DNA from: DASQDN01 sp035630195
GTDB lineage: Bacteria; Acidobacteriota; Terriglobia; Bryobacterales; Bryobacteraceae
NCBI GenBank assembly: GCA_035630195.1
Contig: DASQLD010000310.1
Coordinates: 1 to 34,946, forward strand
Length of the DNA stretch: 34,946 bases
Direction: 5' to 3'
The notes under the pieces were generated by a model that was not told the origin of the DNA, searched no databases, and saw nothing but the letters and a program-made list of their open reading frames with translations. Each line of letters begins with the position of its first letter. The stretch's first letter is position 1. This document shows positions 16,464 through 25,663 of the stretch, piece after piece. Made by a program: the position numbers and the translations under genes.

Positions 16464-19400
16464 ATGAAAGGTCGCATATCCTCGCTGATTGCGATGCTCT
16501 GCCTTGTCTCGTCAGTTGGACCAGCGCAAGAGTCGCGTGGAACCATCTCTGGTCGAGTCACCGATCAAAGCGGAGCGGCAATTCCGGCCGCCAAGGTCGA
16601 CGTCACTAACAAAGCTCAGGGAGTGACGCAGAGCGTTACCGCCAATGAAACCGGTCTCTACCAAGCAACCTTCCTCTTGCCTGGACAGTATGAAGTTGCA
16701 GTGACCGCCCAAGGTTTCAAGAAGGTGGTTCGACAGACGGTAGATGTCAACGTCGGAGATCGAGTCGCAGTCGACATGGTCCTGGAAGTCGGAGGTACGG
16801 AGCAGAGTGTTACCGTCACCTCCGAGAGCCCATTGCTTGAAACGGCTACGGCGTCAACGGGACAAGTTATCGATACCAAACGGATTACGGAGTTGCCAAT
16901 CGCCCATGGCCAGCCCTTTGCGCTGATCGGTTTATCCGCCGGTGTTAGCCAAAATACATCCTCGGCTACGCTGGACCGGCCGTTCGAGCCGACCCACATC
17001 GTTGGATATGCCATCGCGGGCACTCGACAGAACCGCAGCGACGTCACCATCGACGGCATTCCTAGCACCGCCACGGCAAACGCGAACGAAGTCATCGCAT
17101 CGTATGTGCCACCTGCCGATATTGTCCAGGAGTTCCGCGTCCAGACCGCGACCTATGATGCCCAGTTTGGCAACACGGAGGGCGGCGTCACGAACATCAG
17201 TATAAAGTCAGGTACCAATGATTTCCACGGGACCGGTTATTACTACGCGATGCGTCCCGAATTCTTTGCGAATTCGTGGTTCGCTAACGCGAACCGGCAG
17301 GAGCGAGCGGATTTCAACTACCATCGATACGGCGGTTCGTTTGGCGGTCCGGTAGTTTTACCGAAGATCTACAACGGAAAGAACCGCACGTTCTTCATGT
17401 ACGGTTACGAGGGAATACGCGAGAGTCGCCCCCGCAACAACGGCACGAAAACAACTCTTACCGACGCAAACAAAGCAGGCGACTTCTCAGCCTTGCTAGC
17501 CCTGCCGAATGGGTCACAATACCAGATCTACAATCCCCTGACGCGCCGTGAGACTGCGCCTGGATCCGGTATTTTTACTGCCGATCCGTTCCCGAACAAC
17601 ATCATTCCGCAAAGCCTGATTAATCCTGTGTCGAAGTCGTTGCTGCAGTACTGGCCTTCGCCGCTGTCGCCGGGTCTCCCGGACGGCCGCAACAACCTGG
17701 ATGAGCCGAATCTCCCCGAAACGATCAAGTATTGGAACAACACTGCAAGAATTGACCACAACCTGACGAGCAACCAACGCCTCGCCTTCCGTTACAGCCA
17801 TTACGACCGGAACAGCGACTACAATAATTACTTCCACAACCTGGCGACAGGCGAACACTTCGCTTTCTATGCCAGATCGGCTAGCGCTGATTACGTTACA
17901 ACGCTGTCCCCTTCGGCGGTGCTCAATTTGCGCTATGGATACAACCGGTTCATCCGCAGCACGGCCAACAATCCCGAATCTGACGGCTTTGATTTGACCT
18001 CAGTAGGGTTCGCCAATGCGTATTCAAACCAGATCTCGCCGGACTTGAGATCCTTCCCCGGAATTACGATTGAGGGCTATCAGGGAACAAACCAAGGCGG
18101 AGAGTTCCGTCCGAATGACACGCATTCGTTTAACGGCACAGTCGTCAAAACACTGTCTTCCCATGCGCTCAAGTTCGGAACTGAGTTCCGTGCGTACCGC
18201 GAGAACGCAGTATTCAACGGCAACGACACAGTGGGACGCTTCACGTTCAACACAACATATACACGAGGTCCGCTCAGCACCGCCGCCGGGGCGCCGAACA
18301 ATTTAGGCCAGTCGGCCGCGGCCTTTTTGTTGGGACTTCCGAGTGTCGCAACGGTCAATCGAGCTGCTAGCTATTCCGAGCAATCGACCTCCTGGAGTTT
18401 CTTCTTCCATGATGACTGGCGCGTGACCGATCGTCTGACTCTGAATTTGGGAGTTCGCTACGAGGTCGAAGGGGCTCTGGAAGAGCGCTATAACCGCTCT
18501 TTGGCCGCGTTTGATCCAAGCGCAACCTATACGCTCGGTGGCACGCAGTACCGAGGCCTACCGACTGTCGCTACAGGCGGCGTCTACAATACGCCGAAGA
18601 ACAACATTCTTCCGAGATTCGGCTTCGCCTACAAGCTGGGCGATTCCACCGTGCTTCGCGGTGGGTACGGGATCTTCTACGGCTTCTTGGGACAGCGACG
18701 AGGCGACGTCATCACGTCGGGTTTCGCGCGGACCACAGAGCTTCAAGCCACCAGTAACGGATTGACATTCCCAACGAACCTTTCGAATGTCTTCACCACA
18801 CCCGTAATAGAACCTCGTCCGCCGGCCGAGATCCCGATGAGCCTTGTCGGCCAGGGATTTTCCTTCTTCAATCAAAATCCTTCTTCGCCGCAACAGCAGC
18901 GTTGGAGTATGAGCTTACAGCGGGAACTGCCGGGAGCGTGGTTGGGTGACGTTGCTTATGTGGCAAACCGAGGCACAAGAATCGAGATTACTCGCAACAT
19001 CAATGCTCTACCCAATGAGTACCTAAGCACGAGTCCGGTTCGTGATAATACGACCAACGCGTTCCTGACCGCGCAGGTTCCCAATCCGCTGGGCGGCTTT
19101 GCGCCAGGCACCGCTTTGAATAACGCTAACGTGGCGCGTAGCCAACTCTTGCGTCCCTATCCACAGTTCGGCGATCTCAACACGTCGACGAACCAAGGCT
19201 ACACCTGGTATCACTCTATGCAAGCGAGTTTACAGCGGCGGTTCAGCCAGGGCTACACGATCCTGATGAGCTACACATTGTCGAAGTTCATGCAGGCGAC
19301 CGAGTACCTGAACCCCGCAGATCCAATGCCCATCGAGACCATTTCGGATGTGGACACGCCGCACCGTCTGTCCGTCAGCGGCATCTATGAACTGCCCTTC

Positions 19401-19886
19401 GGCCGCGGCCGTGCTTTCTTGAGCCAGCTTGGACCCGTGACTTCCCGGATCGTTGGGGGGTGGCAAATCAATGCCATCTACACCTATCAATCCGGAAGAC
19501 CGGTCGGCAACTTCGGCAACAACATCTTCAACGGAATTTTCGCCGATCTCAACATTGACAACCCTACCGTGGAACGCTGGTTTAACACTGATGCCGGTTT
19601 CAATACCGTCGCCTCGCAGCAGTTAGTCAACAATGTCCGAACCTTCCCGTTCCGGGTTGGCAATCTGCGCTCGGACGCGCTGAGCAATATCGATCTCGGC
19701 GTCTTCAAGAACACGGCGATCACTGAGAATGTGAATGCTCAGTTCCGGGCTGAAGCGCTCAACACCTTCAATAGTCCGAACTTCGGCGTTCCCGATGTGG
19801 GTCCCACGAGCGCAACGTTCGGTCGTGTAACCGGTGTGTTTAACTACGCTCGCCGCATTCAGCTTGGCCTGAAGTTGGTGTTTTAG
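16464..19886 (+). CDS. Oar-like TonB-dependent receptor with N-terminal carboxypeptidase-regulatory domain
   Basis: A 1140-residue protein with a signal peptide (about 1-21, ending GPAQ) and a carboxypeptidase-regulatory-like beta-sandwich at about 26-108 (RGTISGRVTDQSGAAIPAAK, GLYQATFLLPGQYEVAV). A plug domain follows to about 250 (VTIDGIPSTATANANEVIAS, FRVQTATYDAQFGNTEGGVT). The large beta-barrel ends in ARRIQLGLKLVF with a terminal Phe. This architecture is abundant in Solibacter-like Acidobacteria and in SusC/Oar receptors, which import large substrates such as glycans using TonB energy. No SusD partner is adjacent. The position after a sugar permease suggests carbohydrate uptake, but the ligand cannot be read from sequence. 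The gene has its own strong ribosome-binding site and converges on the TolC-like gene with a gap of three bases. Confidence 0.92.
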   Translation: MKGRISSLIAMLCLVSSVGPAQESRGTISGRVTDQSGAAIPAAKVDVTNKAQGVTQSVTANETGLYQATFLLPGQYEVAVTAQGFKKVVRQTVDVNVGDRVAVDMVLEVGGTEQSVTVTSESPLLETATASTGQVIDTKRITELPIAHGQPFALIGLSAGVSQNTSSATLDRPFEPTHIVGYAIAGTRQNRSDVTIDGIPSTATANANEVIASYVPPADIVQEFRVQTATYDAQFGNTEGGVTNISIKSGTNDFHGTGYYYAMRPEFFANSWFANANRQERADFNYHRYGGSFGGPVVLPKIYNGKNRTFFMYGYEGIRESRPRNNGTKTTLTDANKAGDFSALLALPNGSQYQIYNPLTRRETAPGSGIFTADPFPNNIIPQSLINPVSKSLLQYWPSPLSPGLPDGRNNLDEPNLPETIKYWNNTARIDHNLTSNQRLAFRYSHYDRNSDYNNYFHNLATGEHFAFYARSASADYVTTLSPSAVLNLRYGYNRFIRSTANNPESDGFDLTSVGFANAYSNQISPDLRSFPGITIEGYQGTNQGGEFRPNDTHSFNGTVVKTLSSHALKFGTEFRAYRENAVFNGNDTVGRFTFNTTYTRGPLSTAAGAPNNLGQSAAAFLLGLPSVATVNRAASYSEQSTSWSFFFHDDWRVTDRLTLNLGVRYEVEGALEERYNRSLAAFDPSATYTLGGTQYRGLPTVATGGVYNTPKNNILPRFGFAYKLGDSTVLRGGYGIFYGFLGQRRGDVITSGFARTTELQATSNGLTFPTNLSNVFTTPVIEPRPPAEIPMSLVGQGFSFFNQNPSSPQQQRWSMSLQRELPGAWLGDVAYVANRGTRIEITRNINALPNEYLSTSPVRDNTTNAFLTAQVPNPLGGFAPGTALNNANVARSQLLRPYPQFGDLNTSTNQGYTWYHSMQASLQRRFSQGYTILMSYTLSKFMQATEYLNPADPMPIETISDVDTPHRLSVSGIYELPFGRGRAFLSQLGPVTSRIVGGWQINAIYTYQSGRPVGNFGNNIFNGIFADLNIDNPTVERWFNTDAGFNTVASQQLVNNVRTFPFRVGNLRSDALSNIDLGVFKNTAITENVNAQFRAEALNTFNSPNFGVPDVGPTSATFGRVTGVFNYARRIQLGLKLVF

Positions 19887-19889
19887 GTC

Positions 19890-21416
19890 TTACTGCAGCG
19901 GTAGGAACCGGGCGATACCTTGTTCCGTGTTTCCGACGGATCGCGCGAGGCTGATCTTCGCAACGTTGTGCGCAAACACACTTGTGATGTAATCAGCCTC
20001 CGCGGCCGAAACGGACTGTTGGGCTTGAACGACCTCGACAGTTGTTGTGATACCCGCATCGAAGCGCTCACGCGTAAGGCGTAGCGTGTCGCGCGCCAGC
20101 TCCTGATTCTGCCTCGCCAGTTCCACTTGACTACTTGCTGCGGCGACATCAAGGAAAGCTGCTCGCAGATCTGCTTCGATGCGTCCGCGAAGGTCTTCCA
20201 ATTCTGCTCGCCGTTGTTCCAGCGCCGCTTCTGCCTGCTGAATAGCGCCTTCCGTGCGGCCTCCCTGCCAAATCGGCACCCGCAACGATCCGACGACCGT
20301 AAATGTTCCGTGCGAGTTTGCCGGATTGACGCCGATCACACCGTAATCAGCGGAAACACTAAGGGAGGGAAGCCGCTCGGCTCGCGCAGCAGAACGGGCG
20401 AGCTCGGCAGCGCGCACTTGTGTCTCTGCTGATTTCAAATCTGCTCGGTTCTCTCGCGCTTCCTTGAATGCCTGATCAAAAGTGAGATCGGGCAGTGGCG
20501 AAAACGGCAGCTCGTTCAAAAGTTCGAAGGAAGCTGAAGGAGACAAGCCGATGATTCTTGCTAGATTGATCTTCTGCTTGGCTAAATCGTTGTGTACCGA
20601 TACCAGCCGCTGTTGTTGGGTCTGCAACTCGACCTGACTGCGATTGACATCGATTGGGGCGACGACACCTGCTTCGCGTTGCTGGCGTAGGCTATTGAAG
20701 AGAGTGGTAGCGGTCTCGATTTGGGCCGTTACGGAAGCAATCCGCGATTGGGCTGCGATCACTTGCAGATAGGCGCCCGAGACGGCAAATATCACCAGGT
20801 CGCGCGCATCGCGAGCCGTTAAGTCAGCGGCTTCTGTATTTGCCTTTGCAGCGCCGTAGTTCTTCCAGGCCGTAATATCGGCAATGTTTTGTGTGAGTGT
20901 GGCGCGAAGATCGAAATAATTGAAGGGTCCCACGACGCTCGGTCCGGAAGGAATACTAAATCCGAATGCGGCAAGATTTATCTGTTGGATGTTTTCGCGA
21001 AGGCTGGCGCTCAGGTTCGGCATTAGGGCGCTGCGCGTCACACGAGCTTGTCCGCGGGCCTGCCGCGCTGCATTACTTGTCCCAACGCCGCCGAGATTGC
21101 TAGCAAGGCTTCGGCGGATGGCTTCTTGCAAACTGAGCTTTCCGTCGGGAAGGCCTGCGGCCAGGCTCTGTACGCTTCCAGCATAGGGGTTTTGAACCTG
21201 GATCGATGTGTTGATCGTGTTCACGCTGCTGGTCACGCCGGGCATTGGCGCCTGATTGACGACTACACCTCCGGACTGGCCGCCGCGTCCCGAAAGAGGC
21301 AGTTGGATCGCTTGCGATCCTGGCGGCGTAGGCGTCATCATCGGACCTTGAGCCAAGGCAATTCTCATATTGAAAGCCACGCTTGCGAGAACGATTTTAC
21401 GCGCGTATGTCTTCAT
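19890..21416 (-). CDS. TolC-family outer-membrane efflux channel
   Basis: A 508-residue protein with an N-terminal signal-like segment (IVLASVAFNMRIALAQ). A Gly/Pro/Ser-rich linker extends to about residue 90, followed by two OEP repeats typical of TolC proteins. The first begins at GKLSLQEAIRRSLASN, and long coiled-coil helices are seen as LFNSLRQQREAGVVAPIDVN and RLTRERFDAGITTTVEVVQA, the usual 'R..G.....DV..AQ' signature in both halves. TolC trimers form the outer-membrane duct of tripartite exporters. It starts 11 bases after the second permease stop, so it is the last gene of the exporter operon. The long flexible N-terminal insertion is unusual compared with E. coli TolC. Confidence 0.92.
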   Translation of the reverse strand: MKTYARKIVLASVAFNMRIALAQGPMMTPTPPGSQAIQLPLSGRGGQSGGVVVNQAPMPGVTSSVNTINTSIQVQNPYAGSVQSLAAGLPDGKLSLQEAIRRSLASNLGGVGTSNAARQARGQARVTRSALMPNLSASLRENIQQINLAAFGFSIPSGPSVVGPFNYFDLRATLTQNIADITAWKNYGAAKANTEAADLTARDARDLVIFAVSGAYLQVIAAQSRIASVTAQIETATTLFNSLRQQREAGVVAPIDVNRSQVELQTQQQRLVSVHNDLAKQKINLARIIGLSPSASFELLNELPFSPLPDLTFDQAFKEARENRADLKSAETQVRAAELARSAARAERLPSLSVSADYGVIGVNPANSHGTFTVVGSLRVPIWQGGRTEGAIQQAEAALEQRRAELEDLRGRIEADLRAAFLDVAAASSQVELARQNQELARDTLRLTRERFDAGITTTVEVVQAQQSVSAAEADYITSVFAHNVAKISLARSVGNTEQGIARFLPLQ

Positions 21417-21427
21417 GTGATGGGTCT

Positions 21428-22567
21428 CTAGCCGAGTTGTTTACGGAATCGCCAGACGCTCAGAGAAACCAGCACGAGCGTGAAAGCGATTAGCGCCAGA
21501 AAGTGAGGCCATAGAATGTCGAGGCCGGCGCCTTTGAGCAAAGTACCCCGCGAAATAATTCCGAAATGCCGTATCGGATTGAAAACTGTCACCGGCTGCA
21601 GCCACTGGGGCATCGCCTCAATCGGCGCTAATGAACCGGATAACGTAGCCAATGGCGGATTCACAAAGAAGCTCATCAATTGAGCCTGTTGTGCTGATCT
21701 TGTGAATGTTGCCACGAAAGTCCCGATGCCGATACCGCAGAGTGTGCACAATGCGGCAGCCCCGAGAACCAATAGCAAGTTCCCGCGCATCGGAACATCA
21801 AACACGAATCGCATTAGAGCAACCGCCAGTAAAACCGTACACATCAAAAACACAAACAATGGCGTAATCTTTGCAAGGATGATCTCCGTTGTTCCGGCTG
21901 GGGTCATCAACAACTGTTCGACGGTTCCGGCTTCCCGCTCCTTGATCATGGCGGTGGAAGCGACTAGCGATCCATTCAAAATCAGAAGCACACCGAACGT
22001 TCCGGTGACGATGAACCACGAAGAAATCAAGCCGGGGTTATAGAGGAACGCTGTGCGGGTCGTGATTCTGCGCAGCGATGACCCACGCATGGCCCCGGCA
22101 TTGAGGCCGATGTTGTAAGTCTGCAGAATGCCCTGCGCATAACCTGTTCCGATGGCCGCCGTGTTTGCGTTCACGGCGTTGAACAAAAGCTGAACATTCA
22201 AGGGCGTGCCGCGCAAAATGCGATCAGCGAAGTTATACGGGATAACGAGTCCGGCATCCAGCTTGCCTCGACTGATTTGAGCTTCGAGTTCCTTGGAATC
22301 GACGAACATTCCGGCATGACGGAAGCTCTTGCTCTCAGTGAAGCTGGCGATTAACTCCCGGCTTTCCGGCGATCTCGAATCATCGATAATGCCAAGCCTC
22401 AGATTTGAGACATCGGAGTTCAGCGCAAACCCGAAAAGGAGCATCTGCAGGGTCGGTGGAACGATCAACGCTACGGCAAAGCGTCTGTCGCGGCGAAGCT
22501 GGTTGAACTCTTTCTTAAGCAGGGCGCGCAGCCGATCCCAAAAATCATGCTCCCGAAACTTCTTCAT
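21428..22567 (-). CDS. ABC-2 type permease, second of pair (YbhR-like)
   Basis: A 379-residue membrane protein starting at Met MKKFREHDFWDRL (22567), whose ATG overlaps the preceding permease stop as ATGA. A longer frame to 22666 would add 33 residues from within that gene and is rejected. The first TM helix is near residues 29-49, followed by a large extracytoplasmic loop of about 120-150 residues and then five TM helices near the C-terminus. The conserved ABC-2 motif KEREAGTVEQLLMTP lies between TM2 and TM3. It pairs with the first permease as the membrane channel driven by the tandem ATPase. Order and fold match the E. coli YbhS/YbhR pair. Confidence 0.9.
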   Translation of the reverse strand: MKKFREHDFWDRLRALLKKEFNQLRRDRRFAVALIVPPTLQMLLFGFALNSDVSNLRLGIIDDSRSPESRELIASFTESKSFRHAGMFVDSKELEAQISRGKLDAGLVIPYNFADRILRGTPLNVQLLFNAVNANTAAIGTGYAQGILQTYNIGLNAGAMRGSSLRRITTRTAFLYNPGLISSWFIVTGTFGVLLILNGSLVASTAMIKEREAGTVEQLLMTPAGTTEIILAKITPLFVFLMCTVLLAVALMRFVFDVPMRGNLLLVLGAAALCTLCGIGIGTFVATFTRSAQQAQLMSFFVNPPLATLSGSLAPIEAMPQWLQPVTVFNPIRHFGIISRGTLLKGAGLDILWPHFLALIAFTLVLVSLSVWRFRKQLG

Positions 22568-23664
22568 GCCTTGACCTGCATGGCCCGCATGCGCAGCCAA
22601 GCCATGAAATAGAAGAACGCGCCGATGACGCCGATCATGAGAACGGAGAACCACATCGCCGGCCATCCGCCACCCTGCAGTAAGGCGTCACGTACGATCA
22701 CGATGTAGTACTTGCCCCAAACGATGTTAGAGATCCAGCGCAGACCAGCAGGAATATTCTCGACAGGAAACATCAGCCCGGATAGTAGGAAGACCAACAG
22801 GAATCCACCAAGAGCGACAGCTTGAATCGCTGCGGCTTGATTCGGTATCGCTGCCCCGATCAATGTACCGTAAGCTGCTACGCAGAACGCGTACAGAACG
22901 GTAGCGACCAGTAGCGGCGTTGGGTCACCCACCAGGCGCAGGCCAAATACCAAATACAAAGCTGCCATGGAGATTACCCATTCACACAACGCAATTACGA
23001 TGAAGGCGGCAATCTTTCCGAGCAGGAACTCATGTGCCGAAATACTCGATACGTACACTTGCAGAATCGTTTTCTGTTCACCCTCCTTCGCCATTGCAAG
23101 AGCGGCCAGGAGTGGAGGAAACATCGAGATTCCTAGAACGAACATGCCGGGGGCGTAGAACTTTTGCGACTCGCGTCCTGGGTTGTACCAGAGCCGTATG
23201 CTCGCTCCCACCAGTGGTCGTGACGTAGTTCCGACCAAACTGAACGACTGTGTGATCTGCGTCGCGTAGCCTTGAATGAGCCTCGCCGTGTTCGCATCGG
23301 TGGCATCGACAAGAACCTGCACTTCCGTCGATCGGCCGCTAACGAATTGGCGGCCGAAATGCGGAGGAATCACGAGAACCGCTTTCGCAGTGTTCGAAGT
23401 CAGCGCCTCCTCAGCCGGCTTGTCCGGCGGCCACGCGACAATTCGAAAGGTAAGCGAAGATCGGAAGGCGGCGATGAATTCGCGCGATTGCGGAGAACCG
23501 TCGAAGTCCTGGACTACCATTGGCAGGTCGGTCACTGTGAACGCAATCGCATTACTCAGCAGCAGGATGAGAAATAACGGAAGTAGAAGAGCGAGCGCCA
23601 ATGCCAGGCGATCGCGCGTTATCTGCGTTAGCTCTTTTCTCGCTTGCGAGAAGATTCTGCGCAT
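22564..23664 (-). CDS. ABC-2 type permease, first of pair (YbhS-like)
   Basis: A 366-residue membrane protein. I choose the ATG at 23664 (MRRIFSQARKELTQITRDR), one base after the ATPase stop (TGA-G-ATG). The ATG at 23709 would overlap the ATPase gene by 44 bases. One N-terminal TM helix (LALALALLLPLFLILLLSNA) is followed by a large soluble loop, then five TM helices. The coupling motif reads MAKEGEQKTILQVYVSS, the expected position for contact with the ATPase. The last helix pair surrounds FLLSGLMFPVENIP, typical of ABC-2 drug and polymer exporters. With its neighbour it forms a heterodimeric transport channel. Confidence 0.9.
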   Translation of the reverse strand: MRRIFSQARKELTQITRDRLALALALLLPLFLILLLSNAIAFTVTDLPMVVQDFDGSPQSREFIAAFRSSLTFRIVAWPPDKPAEEALTSNTAKAVLVIPPHFGRQFVSGRSTEVQVLVDATDANTARLIQGYATQITQSFSLVGTTSRPLVGASIRLWYNPGRESQKFYAPGMFVLGISMFPPLLAALAMAKEGEQKTILQVYVSSISAHEFLLGKIAAFIVIALCEWVISMAALYLVFGLRLVGDPTPLLVATVLYAFCVAAYGTLIGAAIPNQAAAIQAVALGGFLLVFLLSGLMFPVENIPAGLRWISNIVWGKYYIVIVRDALLQGGGWPAMWFSVLMIGVIGAFFYFMAWLRMRAMQVKA

Positions 23665-23665
23665 C

Positions 23666-25663
23666 TCAATCGTCCGCGGCGACTTTACCTTCCTGGCGGG
23701 CCTTCTCAACTACGACAATAAAAACGTCTTCGAGTGAAAAGCGCTCCTCGTGTACCTCGCGAGGCTCGATGCCCGCGCTTTGCAGCTTCTCGACAACTTC
23801 CCAAGTTCCCTTCTCGACATCATCGTCCGTAATCACGTGAAGGCGGTCACCAAATAAAGACACGCGCCATCGTTCGGTCGTGCTCTTCAACAGGTCGGCG
23901 GCACGCTGCGGTTCACCGACCATGATCTCGAGGAGGTGACCGGTTTGCTCGCTCTTGATGCCGCTGGGTGTCCCTTCAGCCGCCAATTCGCCCGCCACCA
24001 TGAAACCCAGGCGATTGCATTGCTCGGCCTCCTCGAGGTAATGCGTTGTGACCAAAATGGCAGTGCCCATGTCGGCGAGCGTGTTGATCATGCGCCAGAA
24101 AGCCCGGCGCGCAAGCGGATCGACACCCGATGTCGGTTCATCCAAAAACAAAACGCTCGGTTCATGTAAGATCGCAGCGCCAAACGCTACTCTCTGTTTC
24201 CAACCGCCCGGAAGGCTACCTGTGAGTTGAGACTCCTTGCCTGCGAGTCCGGCAAATGCCATGACCCACTTCTTCTTCTCCTCAATCTCATCTTCGGGAA
24301 CACCGTATACACCCGCAAAGAAGTCGAGGTTTTCTTCGATAGTCATGTCGTCATACAGAGAGAACTTCTGAGACATGTAGCCAATCCTGTGACGGACAGC
24401 GGTGGAGCGCAGACTTCCGTGTTCCCCCGCGAGCATCATCTCGCCGGATGTAGGCTCCAGCAGGCCGCAAAGCATCTTGATGGTCGTTGTTTTTCCCGCG
24501 CCATTCGCGCCGAGGAGACCGTAAATCTCACCGTACTTGATCTCCACGTTCACATGATTTACCGCTTGAAAGGACCCGAAGCGCTTGCTCAAGCCGCGAG
24601 CACCAATCGCAATCTGATCTTTTCGATCCCGATGCGGATGCCGGCCGGGATAAGGCGGCGGATTCAGTTCTTGGCCCAGAGCACGGAGCTTCGCGACGAA
24701 CGTATTCTCCAATGTCGGCTCGCCGACGCGAAGATCAATCAATTCCAGGCCAGCTGCCAGCAGTTGCTCTGAGATTGCTTTGCGTCCACTTTCGACATCC
24801 GATGTCATCACGTCGAGCCGGTCGCCAAAACGCTGAACGTCGGCAATGCTCGTTTGGGCAATGTTCGCTTGTCGGTTGCGATTGCGGAGAAAATCCTCAG
24901 CTTCGCTCAACTTATTCGTCCAGACTTCCAGGCGCTTCATCTGCAGCCCTAACCGAAGTTGGGCGGGAGTGCCCACCTCGTGAATCTCGCCCAGATGCAT
25001 CAGAGCGACCCTGTGGCATCGCTCTGCCTCGTCCAGGTAAGGCGTCGCAACCAGGATCGTGAGACCGTCGGCTACCAGATGCGCGAGCGTATCCCAAAAC
25101 TCGCGGCGTGAGACAGGATCGACACCGGTAGTGGGTTCGTCGAGAAGAAGAATCTTCGGCTGGGCCACCAAGGCGCACGTCAGCGCCAGCTTTTGCTTCA
25201 TCCCGCCACTCAGCCGACCGGCAAGTCGAGTGGTGAAGCGATGCATGTCGAACATCTCGAGATAGCGGCCAGCTCGTTCCCACATTTCGCGCCGCGGCAC
25301 GTGGCGTAAGTCACCTACATAACGGATGTTCTCGGAGACGGTGAGGTCCGGATAAAGGCTGAAGACTTGGGTCAAATATCCCACTTCGGGTCGAGCGTCC
25401 CGAGCCGAGCGGCCTAATATCTGCACATCGCCGGACGTGGCGGGCATTACGCCAGCTAATATTTGGAACGTAGTCGTCTTTCCGGCGCCATCGGGACCAA
25501 TAAGGCCAAAGATCTCTCCGCGTCTGACATCGAGATCGATACCTTGCACCGCCTCGACGTCGCCATAGAGCTTCCACAAGTTGTGGACATGAATCGCGAG
25601 ATCCTCTTGATCGACAGCCGCTTCCATGGGCGGCGCCAGCACTCCGGCGCGGTCGGAACTCAT
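23666..25663 (-). CDS. Tandem ABC transporter ATPase (YbhF-like)
   Basis: A 665-residue protein with two nucleotide-binding domains. NBD1: Walker A GPDGAGKT (56-63), signature LSGGMKQ (151-157), Walker B ILLLDEP (171-177), and Pro208 (VATPYLDEAE) where the switch His is expected. NBD2: Walker A GANGAGKT (385-392), signature LPGGWKQ with Pro in place of Ser, Walker B VLFLDEP, and an intact switch His (VTTHYLEEAE). The two composite ATP sites are therefore unequal: one canonical and one degenerate. From memory this also holds in E. coli YbhF and RbbA. It energises the two ABC-2 permeases downstream. The start overlaps the HlyD gene as ATGA. Confidence 0.93.
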   Translation of the reverse strand: MSSDRAGVLAPPMEAAVDQEDLAIHVHNLWKLYGDVEAVQGIDLDVRRGEIFGLIGPDGAGKTTTFQILAGVMPATSGDVQILGRSARDARPEVGYLTQVFSLYPDLTVSENIRYVGDLRHVPRREMWERAGRYLEMFDMHRFTTRLAGRLSGGMKQKLALTCALVAQPKILLLDEPTTGVDPVSRREFWDTLAHLVADGLTILVATPYLDEAERCHRVALMHLGEIHEVGTPAQLRLGLQMKRLEVWTNKLSEAEDFLRNRNRQANIAQTSIADVQRFGDRLDVMTSDVESGRKAISEQLLAAGLELIDLRVGEPTLENTFVAKLRALGQELNPPPYPGRHPHRDRKDQIAIGARGLSKRFGSFQAVNHVNVEIKYGEIYGLLGANGAGKTTTIKMLCGLLEPTSGEMMLAGEHGSLRSTAVRHRIGYMSQKFSLYDDMTIEENLDFFAGVYGVPEDEIEEKKKWVMAFAGLAGKESQLTGSLPGGWKQRVAFGAAILHEPSVLFLDEPTSGVDPLARRAFWRMINTLADMGTAILVTTHYLEEAEQCNRLGFMVAGELAAEGTPSGIKSEQTGHLLEIMVGEPQRAADLLKSTTERWRVSLFGDRLHVITDDDVEKGTWEVVEKLQSAGIEPREVHEERFSLEDVFIVVVEKARQEGKVAADD

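Noticed and set aside
21428..22666. Longer start for the second permease at 22666
   Set aside because: The added 33 residues are His/Arg-rich sequence from inside the first permease gene; the ATGA-overlapping start at 22567 gives the normal ABC-2 N-terminus.
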